Assembly (NCBI GenBank): GCA_009787675.1
Contig: WQSU01000142.1
Coordinates: 1-6,751 of the forward strand
DNA from: Lentimicrobiaceae bacterium
Lineage (GTDB): Bacteria; Bacteroidota; Bacteroidia; Bacteroidales; WCHB1-69
Direction of reading: 5' to 3'
DNA: 6,751 nucleotides
The position numbers were made by a program, and so were the translations under genes. Each line of letters begins with the position of its first letter. Position 1 is the stretch's first letter. The notes under the pieces were generated by a model. The model made no database searches. It was not told where the DNA came from and saw only the letters and a list, made by a program, of their open reading frames with translations. Below are positions 1 to 5,716 of this stretch, in pieces.

Positions 1-2
1 CG

Positions 3-10
3 CAAAGATA
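3..10 (-). promoter_or_regulatory. possible outward-facing -7 promoter element
   Basis: On the minus strand this reads TATCTTTG followed by CG, a full match to the Bacteroidota -7 consensus TAnnTTTG. It would drive a gene lying beyond the left edge of the window. No TTG appears at the expected -33 distance, so only half of the promoter signature is present. The site lies downstream of the broken uppS piece, so whatever follows to the left probably has its own start of transcription. Confidence 0.35.
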
Positions 11-58
11 CACTTTTTGGTCGAAAAATACTACACTTTTTTAATTTATTTTATTGAT

Positions 59-265
59 TTAAAATATATTACAGTGATCGTAAGGAGCGACTAAATATTT
101 TATTCCTGCATCATTAGCGCCTTCAATAGCGCTTTTCACGGCTTGCACGCCGCATGAATGCCCGAATATGCGTTCTTTACCTTGTGCTGTTGCCCAACGA
201 CCATTCCCATCCATAATGATGGCAATATGGATGGGAAGGTTGATTTTATCTATCAATGAAAGCAT
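59..265 (-). pseudogene. uppS: truncated 5' fragment of isoprenyl transferase (undecaprenyl diphosphate synthase)
   Basis: The first 58 residues read as a normal start of the cis-prenyltransferase UppS, which makes undecaprenyl diphosphate, the lipid carrier for peptidoglycan and surface polysaccharides. Visible are AIIMDGNGRWA (residues 15-25, with catalytic Asp19 and the diphosphate-binding Gly/Arg residues), then FGHSCGVQAVK (34-44) and AGIKYL (53-58). Family members then continue with a sequence like TLYAFSTENW and reach about 240-250 residues. Here homology stops after KYL, ten unrelated residues follow (VAPYDHCNIF), and a TAA stop ends the frame at 68 residues. Neither other frame near the break restores the family sequence. 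The fragment lacks most of the fold and cannot be active, so an intact copy is expected elsewhere because the enzyme is essential. The start ATG lies 34 bases after the stop of the paralogue at 300-1490, on the same strand. The identity of the fragment is sure; whether it is expressed is not known. Confidence 0.85.
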
Positions 266-299
266 TGAGACTTTTATTTATTTATTTTTAATGATAATT

Positions 300-1490
300 T
301 TATTGAAAGACAGCAAGAAGCTCCTGCAATGTTTTGCCATTAAACCGATTAACATCCGCCTTCACAGAAGCCAATATGGCTTTTCCCTCTCTACTCGTAG
401 TAATGGCTTCATATTCATCAAGCAACTCTAAAAGAGATTGAGTTAGTGTATTATCAAACATTATTTCCGATTGCCGTCCGCCAGGATTTACACAGGCTTC
501 CATAACAGAATTAAATTTCCTAAAAAACAAGGCGGTTTGTACGGCTAATGATAAACCTATCTTTCCCTCATATTCACCACTCAAATAATAATAATTATCC
601 ACATACGTTTCGCCTTTTTCAGAATTATATAGAAAAAGATCTCTAAAAGAATGCATTAAATCTATGTTAATAAATGTACGCTCTATCTTTTGTGCAACGG
701 TCAATCTACTATCAGCTGCTCTTGCAACACAGTGACCTTCTACACATTCTCCATAGTCCCATTTATCATACTTACAACCCATATTAGGTATACGCACAGG
801 ACAAGGACTACCACAAGATCCGAAAGCAATACCACCTATAGGCGCTTTTGATGCTTTTACTTCATAACGCATACGTGTATTATATTTTCGAATGTTTTTA
901 TTTACTTCATCTGAAAAATCACCCATAATACTAATAAAAGATTTATTCTGAGGATCTGAAAATACATAATTTTCAAGATAGAAATGCACCTGATTAGTAG
1001 TCAAAAATGGTACAGCCACATTAACATTTTCTATTTCATAAAAATCTGATTTTTCATTCTTTATACATAGATGGTGCATTATTTTTCTTCCCTCTACATT
1101 ATATATACTGATACCTTTGATATGTTCATCTATTATTTTATAAGATTGGCTAACTATAGAATCATAGTACAAAACAAAAGCCATAGTTTGATTATTAACG
1201 ATAATATTGTTACTTATGCAATACATTCTTATGAATTGAAACAATCTTTCATGATCTAAAGACAAAAAAACAATTTCTCTAGAATAACCATTATCTATCC
1301 CTTTATAAAAACTACACTCCGCTTGTATTGATTTATCCATTAAATCAAAAGCAACAAGTTCTTTGGCATCAGGAGGGGGCACAACACAATTTTTTGTACA
1401 TTCTGTTTCTCTTTTACACATAGTAAAGATGACTAAAATTGCCATTACTGCAATGGTCTTAACACTAAAGTTTAATAGATTTTTTTTCAT
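300..1490 (-). CDS. secreted or lipid-anchored protein of unknown function, paralogue A
   Basis: This 396-residue protein has a signal sequence (KK at 2-3, hydrophobic core about 11-23) ending in FTMC (22-25), followed by KRETEC. That could be a non-canonical lipobox with Cys25 lipidated; otherwise it is a cleaved signal or a membrane anchor. Residues 32-225 are not recognised. A five-cysteine module follows (Cys226, 230, 239, 249, 254). The C-terminal part, 263-396, is helical-looking and contains a FRD-x3-L-x2-S-x2-G-x2-Y-V-x2-YY-x2-S pattern (282-304), which I associate with extracellular proteins of diverse bacteria; that link is from memory and weak. It is a tandem duplicate of the gene at 1554-2753: residues 1-31 are identical, 32-200 are about 51% identical by hand count, and 129 of the last 134 residues match. 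The start is supported by the -7 element at 1517-1524 and by the paralogue. Only 63 bases without an obvious terminator separate it from the upstream copy, so readthrough is possible. Its low GC content suggests accessory DNA. Function unknown. Confidence 0.85.
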   Translation of the reverse strand: MKKNLLNFSVKTIAVMAILVIFTMCKRETECTKNCVVPPPDAKELVAFDLMDKSIQAECSFYKGIDNGYSREIVFLSLDHERLFQFIRMYCISNNIIVNNQTMAFVLYYDSIVSQSYKIIDEHIKGISIYNVEGRKIMHHLCIKNEKSDFYEIENVNVAVPFLTTNQVHFYLENYVFSDPQNKSFISIMGDFSDEVNKNIRKYNTRMRYEVKASKAPIGGIAFGSCGSPCPVRIPNMGCKYDKWDYGECVEGHCVARAADSRLTVAQKIERTFINIDLMHSFRDLFLYNSEKGETYVDNYYYLSGEYEGKIGLSLAVQTALFFRKFNSVMEACVNPGGRQSEIMFDNTLTQSLLELLDEYEAITTSREGKAILASVKADVNRFNGKTLQELLAVFQ

Positions 1491-1516
1491 ATTGATTTTT
1501 TGGGTTTAATATGCCG

Positions 1517-1550
1517 CAAAAATAACAGTAATATTTTAGTGTACACCTAT
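1517..1550 (-). promoter_or_regulatory. promoter of paralogue A (-7 box intact, -33 box altered)
   Basis: On the minus strand the -7 element is TATTTTTG (1517-1524), a full match to TAnnTTTG, about 26 bases ahead of the ATG at 1488-1490. The palindrome GTGTACAC (1539-1546) sits in the spacer. At the position where the upstream paralogue has TTG, this copy reads TAG (1547-1549), so the -33 motif is lost by one base. Predicted transcription starts near 1510-1513, leaving a leader of about 20 bases. Confidence 0.6.
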
Positions 1551-1553
1551 ATT

Positions 1554-2753
1554 TTATTGAAAGACAGCAAGAAGCTCCTGCAATGTTTTGCCATTAAACC
1601 TATTAACATCCGCCTTCACAGAAGCCAATATGGCTTTTCCCTCTCTACTCGTAGTAATGGCTTCATACTCATCAAGCAACTCTAAAAGAGATTGAGTTAG
1701 TGTATTATCAAACATAATTTCCGATTGCCGTCCGCCGGGATTTACACAAGCTTCCATAACAGGATTAAATTTCCTAAAAAACAAGGCGGTTTGTACGGCT
1801 AATGGCAAACCTATTTTTCCCTCGTATTCACTACTTAGATAATAATAGTTATCCACATAAGTTTCTCCTTTTGTCGAATTATATAGAAAAATATCTCTAA
1901 AAGAATGCATTAAATCTATGTTAATAAATGTACGCTCTATCTTTTGTGCAACGGTCAATGTATTGTCAACGGCAGTTGCAGAGCAAATAGGTGTACTGTT
2001 TTGACAATAATGTTTCCATGCTAGCATATCAAATTTACATGCTCCTGCTCCAGCAGGGCAATTGAAATCATTCTGACAAGTATAATTATAAGCACCAACT
2101 TGTGCTTTACTGTTACGTATTTCAAATCTTACAGGAGTGGACTCATATTTTCTTTTATTTTTCCATACATCACGTGCAAAATTACCTCCTATCCAAATAT
2201 CTGTCTTATTCTGACAATCTGTAAATACATAATTTTTAAGGTAAAAATTGATATATCCTCCTGCAATAGCTGGCACAGCCACCCTAACATTTTCGACTTC
2301 ATAGAATTCTGATTGTTCATTTTTTACAAACAAATGGTGCATTATTGTCTTCCCTTCTACATTATATACGCTGATGCCTTTAATATTTTCATCTATGACT
2401 ATAAGCGATTGTGTGATGAGGAAATCATAATATATGACAAAAAACATGGTTTGATTGTTTACTGTGATATTCTTACTTAAACAATAATTTTTTATAAATA
2501 GAAACAGGTTATCATTCGGGCTATTTACATAACTAGATTCCCTATTGTTTCCGTCAATTACGTTTTTCATAATTGCAAATTCTGCCTGAAGCGTTTCATT
2601 TGCTATATTAAATGTAACTTTTTCAATGGCATCAGGTTCTCGAGACGGTCCACATTTTTGACATTCTGTTTCTCTTTTACACATAGTAAAGATGACTAAG
2701 ATTGCCATTACTGCAATGGTCTTAACACTAAAATTTAATAGATTCTTTTTCAT
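1554..2753 (-). CDS. secreted or lipid-anchored protein of unknown function, paralogue B
   Basis: This 399-residue protein is the upstream member of a tandem pair. It shares its signal sequence with the copy at 300-1490 (residues 1-31 identical, including FTMC at 22-25 and KRETEC after it). It also shares the last 134 residues with five substitutions. The centre is diverged, and the cysteine module has a different spacing: Cys226, 232, 239, 250 and 257, so the first and third cysteines are fixed and the others move. The frame stays open upstream to an ATG at 2835-2837, which would add 28 residues. I chose the ATG at 2751-2753 because it aligns with the start of the paralogue, gives a proper signal peptide at the N-terminus, and lies downstream of the -7 promoter element at 2781-2788, which the longer reading would include. 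The C-terminal FRD...YY pattern occurs at about 285-307. The likely site of action is the envelope or outside the cell. No enzyme motif was recognised. Confidence 0.85.
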   Translation of the reverse strand: MKKNLLNFSVKTIAVMAILVIFTMCKRETECQKCGPSREPDAIEKVTFNIANETLQAEFAIMKNVIDGNNRESSYVNSPNDNLFLFIKNYCLSKNITVNNQTMFFVIYYDFLITQSLIVIDENIKGISVYNVEGKTIMHHLFVKNEQSEFYEVENVRVAVPAIAGGYINFYLKNYVFTDCQNKTDIWIGGNFARDVWKNKRKYESTPVRFEIRNSKAQVGAYNYTCQNDFNCPAGAGACKFDMLAWKHYCQNSTPICSATAVDNTLTVAQKIERTFINIDLMHSFRDIFLYNSTKGETYVDNYYYLSSEYEGKIGLPLAVQTALFFRKFNPVMEACVNPGGRQSEIMFDNTLTQSLLELLDEYEAITTSREGKAILASVKADVNRFNGKTLQELLAVFQ

Positions 2754-2780
2754 ATTGATTTTTTTTGGTTTAATATGCCG

Positions 2781-2813
2781 CAAAAATAACAGTAATATTT
2801 TAGTGTACACCAA
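2781..2813 (-). promoter_or_regulatory. Bacteroidota-type promoter of paralogue B
   Basis: On the minus strand the -33 motif TTG (2811-2813) is followed after 22 bases by the -7 motif TATTTTTG (2781-2788), close to the Bacteroidota consensus TTTG-N19-21-TAnnTTTG. Directly after the TTG lies the 8-base palindrome GTGTACAC (2803-2810), a possible operator. Predicted transcription starts near 2774-2777, about 22 bases before the ATG at 2753. No Shine-Dalgarno sequence is visible in the leader. Confidence 0.65.
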
Positions 2814-2820
2814 TATTTTA

Positions 2821-2858
2821 TGGAAATTTTTTACCACTTTTTATGGAAAAATTTTCCA
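2821..2858. promoter_or_regulatory. pair of TGGAAA...CCA inverted repeats upstream of paralogue B
   Basis: TGGAAAAATTTTCCA (2844-2858) is a perfect 7+1+7 inverted repeat. A looser version, TGGAAATTTTTTACCA, lies at 2821-2836. Their centres are about 22-23 bases apart, close to two helical turns, and the nearer one sits just upstream of the -33 box of paralogue B. Paired dyads at this place look like binding sites of a dimeric regulator. Chance in AT-rich DNA is possible for the loose copy but less likely for the perfect one. Paralogue A does not have them, because the duplicated unit ends at 2821. Confidence 0.4.
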
Positions 2859-2883
2859 CAGTCAACAATAGGCTGCTTTGGTA

Positions 2884-2973
2884 TCATTCTATATTTAACA
2901 CATCGGAATAATAGGTGAAAAAATTGTAATCCAATGCATTAGAAATACGAGAAAGTAATTCAAAATGAATATG
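2884..2973 (-). pseudogene. possible degraded C-terminal tail of a small helix-turn-helix regulator
   Basis: On the minus strand this frame reads a 29-codon piece ending in TGA, including IHFELLSRIS followed by LDYNFFTYYS. The pattern I-x2-ELL-x-RIS-x-aL-x-Y-x-FF-x2-YS is one I know from the C-terminal end of short XRE-like DNA-binding proteins of Bacteroidota, where the usual wording resembles SIDTELLLRIS and LNYDFF. A TAG stop lies one codon before the first residue of the match. The frame further upstream (about 2977-3040) has no clear recognition helix, although a few residues (RRDN) could be decayed remains. The similarity is recalled and not computed. The piece is too short to work alone, so I treat it as a relic. 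It lies upstream of paralogue B on the same strand. Confidence 0.4.
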
Positions 2974-3058
2974 CTACCACATACCCATACAACAGAATAA
3001 AAGTTATCACGCCGAACATACGGCATTTTGAACTTTAATTCTCATATCTAAATTTATT

Positions 3059-3067
3059 TTACTTTGC
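3059..3067 (+). promoter_or_regulatory. probable -7 element for the addB-like gene
   Basis: TTACTTTGC resembles the Bacteroidota -7 box TAnnTTTG with one mismatch (T for A at position 2) and lies 13-22 bases before the two candidate start codons. TTTG at 3028-3031 is the only upstream TTTG nearby, but the 27-base gap is too long for a normal -33 partner. The transcript leader would be very short. Confidence 0.4.
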
Positions 3068-3079
3068 ACCTCAATATAA

Positions 3080-5707
3080 ATGATAATAATGTCTCTCCCC
3101 TCCTCATTTCTCGCCCACCTCGCCGAAAAAATAGCAACCCACAGCGAAACACCGTTGGAAAACACCATTGTGGTGGTTCCCAACAAGCGCGCAAGGCGGG
3201 AACTGCTCCGAAAGTTGGCAACTCATTTTTCTAAACCTGTCTTTGCGCCAAATATATTGTCTGTTAATGAGTTCATGGAGAGTTTGTCGGTGCTTAAAAA
3301 AATTGATGGAGACGAATTGTTGCTGCGGCTGTTTGACCTCTATAAGAAAAAAAATCCTGAAAAAAATGACGATTTCTCCGCTTTTTTAGCATGGGCGCCG
3401 CTTTTTTTGAATGACATCAACGAAATTGACCTGCATTTGGCTGATGCCCCTGTTGTTTTTACAAATCTTTCTGAAATAAAAACGTTGGAAACCTCTTTTG
3501 GAAAGGAGCAGCTTACGGAAGCGCAAAGGGTCTATTTGAAGTTTTATAATCAATTGGCAGAATTGTATTTAGAGTTTACGGCAGCACTGCGTGCAGAAGG
3601 AATCGGGTATGAGGGGATGGTGTACAGGGAGGTTTTTCAGCACATAGGACACGGAGAACACAGAGATGGTAAACTTCTTGGTACCCCTTTTGGTAAAAAT
3701 ATCTCTCGCTATATTTTCGCAGGAATTAATGCGGCAACACCCTCAGAATTAGAAGTCTTGAACTATTACCGCCTACATAAAAACGCCGAATTTTATTTTG
3801 ATGTCGATATTTTTTATGATGAAAAATACGGCACTTTTGTTGAAGAAATAAGACAAAAGCTGAGAATTTCAGAACTCCCCAAATCGAATCACTACAGGGA
3901 GATTCCTAAACAGATTACCTGTATCGGCGCCCCCAAACGCACTGCGCAAATTTACCAAGCCATTGAGCTACTGAATAAAATTGAACTGGAACAAGGCAAT
4001 TTGAACGACACCGTGCTGGTACTTGCCGACGAAACTCTGTTGCTGCCCTTTGTGCACGCCTACAACACCGAAAAGGCAAACATTACCATGGGTTATCCTT
4101 TACGTGCCACTTTCGTTGCCCAACAATTGCTGCAACTCATTGATGATGAGAAACAAAACAACAGGCAACAAAAACCGGTTTATCATTTAAAAACACAAGG
4201 TTTTGAATTTTTACAACATCTCATCATAACTTTACAAAAGTTTGAAAATGAACAAATTAATATGCTATTAGCAGAGATTTTTGCATTTTTAGAAAACTTT
4301 TTTGCAAAGACCGAAAAATTGGATTTTGTTGTAGTTGAATATTTTCTTAAAGAAAAATTGAATGCTGCCACCATTCCCTTTACCGGAAATGCACACGAGG
4401 GTTTGCAAATTATGGGACTGTTGGAAACGCGTATGCTTGATTTTAAAAATGTTATCGTTCTATCTCTAAACGAAGGGGTGCTACCCAAAGGAAAAGCCGC
4501 ACCCTCAATGCTACTCTACGACATCAGGAGGCATTTTGGGTTGCCCACACACCAGCGCAAAGACGCCGTTTTCGGATACCATTTTTTCAGGTTGTTGCAA
4601 CGCGCACAAAACATTTTTCTCATTTACGATAACGAATCCACCTCCACGCTGGCGGAAAAAAGCAGGTTTATAGAACAGTTGGCGTTTGAAATAAAAAAAC
4701 AACAGTTGCAAGAAATCGTTCATTTCACTAATCTTCAATATGTTCCTCCATTTTCATTTCCTGTAAACGACGCCACAATCAGCATTGTAAAAACAGAACC
4801 CATACTGAAAAAACTTGTTGATTTTGAATATTCTCCCACATCTTTAAAGGCTTATATTCAATGCCCTCTGCAATTTTATTGGAAGTTTATTGAAAAAATA
4901 ACCGTTCCGGAGCGTTTCGACCAAACCCATGAAAGCGCCGTAATTGGAACAGTAATTCACAAGATTTTGGAAGAAATTTTTGCAGCATTACAAGAAAATA
5001 GTGCACAATTTGCCGTTATTTTGTCATCTTTTGAAGAAAATATGGATGACGTGCTGACACGCGTATTTCAAACCCAGCCTGAAATTGAAAATGAAGATAT
5101 TACACAGGGAAAACTGTTTCTATTCTATCAAATTGTCAAAAAAAGCATTTTAGATTACATTAAAGTCATTCAACAAGAATGGGAAATTTCTCCCTTTCAA
5201 ATTATCGCTACGGAGATTCCATTAGTGGCTGATATTGAGGTTGACAACTACAAATTGCGCCTGAAAGGAACGGCAGACCGCATAGAGATGCGCCACAACA
5301 AAGTAACCGTTTTGGACTATAAAACAGGAAAAGTGGATGCTAAAAAGTTGCAATGTAAAGTGGAAGATTTTGAAACAATTTTTGCAAAACCGGAATATTC
5401 CCAACTGTTTCAACTGTTGTGTTATGCCTGCCTATACCAAAACAACCCACAACAAAAGCTGGTTCAAACCACTGAAATTCAATGTGGTATTATTGCATTT
5501 CAAGAGTTGTTCAAGCAAAATGAAGCTTATATCTATTATGCTGAAATTAATAAAGATCACGTTTTAACGCTTCCTGTTTTACACAGGTTTGAAATTCATT
5601 TGAAACAACTTTTTTCTGCCCTTTTAGATGAAAAAACTGCATTTTGTCAAACAAATGATGTAGAAAACTGCAAATATTGTGATTATAAAACCATTTGTAA
5701 CTTATAA
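3080..5707 (+). CDS. AddB-like PD-(D/E)XK nuclease, subunit of a RecBCD/AddAB-type double-strand break repair complex
   Basis: AddB-type proteins pair with a UvrD-like AddA helicase to resect double-strand DNA ends before RecA recombination in the cytoplasm. The 875 residues fit this. The N-terminal helicase-like part begins with TIVVVPNKRARRELL (29-43), where a Walker A motif would be expected but is missing. GLLETRMLDF (446-455) and LSLNEGVLP (461-469) correspond to a late helicase motif of the family. The nuclease follows: SPTSLKAYIQCP (585-596), GTVIH with His627, GTADRIE with Asp733, and VLDYKTG with Asp746 and Lys748. Cys595 together with Cys864, Cys867 and Cys873 (C-x2-C-x5-C) forms the iron-sulfur staple of AddB nucleases. 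All active-site residues are present. The ATG at 3089 is an alternative start, nine bases downstream and equally plausible. The part between ITMGYPL (335-341) and GLLETR seems short compared with the Bacteroides proteins I recall. No addA is in view; hydF follows after 9 bases, suggesting co-transcription. Family confidence is high; the symbol addB is not given because this type is often left unnamed. Confidence 0.9.
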   Translation: MIIMSLPSSFLAHLAEKIATHSETPLENTIVVVPNKRARRELLRKLATHFSKPVFAPNILSVNEFMESLSVLKKIDGDELLLRLFDLYKKKNPEKNDDFSAFLAWAPLFLNDINEIDLHLADAPVVFTNLSEIKTLETSFGKEQLTEAQRVYLKFYNQLAELYLEFTAALRAEGIGYEGMVYREVFQHIGHGEHRDGKLLGTPFGKNISRYIFAGINAATPSELEVLNYYRLHKNAEFYFDVDIFYDEKYGTFVEEIRQKLRISELPKSNHYREIPKQITCIGAPKRTAQIYQAIELLNKIELEQGNLNDTVLVLADETLLLPFVHAYNTEKANITMGYPLRATFVAQQLLQLIDDEKQNNRQQKPVYHLKTQGFEFLQHLIITLQKFENEQINMLLAEIFAFLENFFAKTEKLDFVVVEYFLKEKLNAATIPFTGNAHEGLQIMGLLETRMLDFKNVIVLSLNEGVLPKGKAAPSMLLYDIRRHFGLPTHQRKDAVFGYHFFRLLQRAQNIFLIYDNESTSTLAEKSRFIEQLAFEIKKQQLQEIVHFTNLQYVPPFSFPVNDATISIVKTEPILKKLVDFEYSPTSLKAYIQCPLQFYWKFIEKITVPERFDQTHESAVIGTVIHKILEEIFAALQENSAQFAVILSSFEENMDDVLTRVFQTQPEIENEDITQGKLFLFYQIVKKSILDYIKVIQQEWEISPFQIIATEIPLVADIEVDNYKLRLKGTADRIEMRHNKVTVLDYKTGKVDAKKLQCKVEDFETIFAKPEYSQLFQLLCYACLYQNNPQQKLVQTTEIQCGIIAFQELFKQNEAYIYYAEINKDHVLTLPVLHRFEIHLKQLFSALLDEKTAFCQTNDVENCKYCDYKTICNL

Positions 5708-5716
5708 AAAACAAAA

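Larger units (their letters stand above)
297..2821. repeat. tandem duplication, two units of about 1.25-1.26 kb
   Basis: Each unit holds one paralogue with its promoter. The heptamer ATTTTAT marks all three boundaries, at 297-303, 1551-1557 and 2815-2821, giving unit lengths of 1254 and 1264. Within a unit, the promoter, leader, signal-peptide codons and the last 400 or so coding bases are nearly identical in DNA (a few scattered, mostly silent differences), while the central part has drifted strongly. Sequence outside the outer heptamers shows no similarity between the two flanks. ATTTTAT also occurs at 97-103 and 243-249 in this AT-rich DNA, so the boundary heptamer alone is weak evidence. 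The shared promoter-to-stop extent is strong evidence. Confidence 0.85.
2859..3079. other. divergent intergenic region between paralogue B and the addB-like gene
   Basis: Apart from the dyads next to paralogue B, the HTH-like relic and the promoter candidate for the plus-strand gene, this stretch shows no intact gene and no RNA gene. A short hairpin GCCG-AACATA-CGGC (3012-3025) is present, with only four base pairs and no following T-run, so it is not a convincing terminator. Confidence 0.5.

Noticed and set aside
168..431. Plus-strand open frame antisense to uppS fragment and paralogue A, with a near copy at 1500-1685
   Set aside because: The two look alike only because they are the antisense of the duplicated 3' coding ends; no start signal or family resemblance.
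2754..2837. 28-residue N-terminal extension of paralogue B starting at the ATG 2835-2837
   Set aside because: It would put the promoter -7 element and a lysine-rich stretch ahead of a well-formed signal peptide, and paralogue A has no such extension.
2851..2860. DnaA-box-like ATTTTCCACA, hinting at an origin
   Set aside because: A single near match that is part of the inverted repeat; no cluster of boxes, no unwinding region and no dnaA or dnaN nearby.
3012..3031. Hairpin GCCG-AACATA-CGGC as a terminator
   Set aside because: Only four base pairs with a short mixed T-stretch after it, and no gene ends just before it on the plus strand.
4183..4738. Minus-strand open frames inside the addB-like gene
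   Set aside because: Shadows of a long, motif-rich gene; their translations resemble no family.
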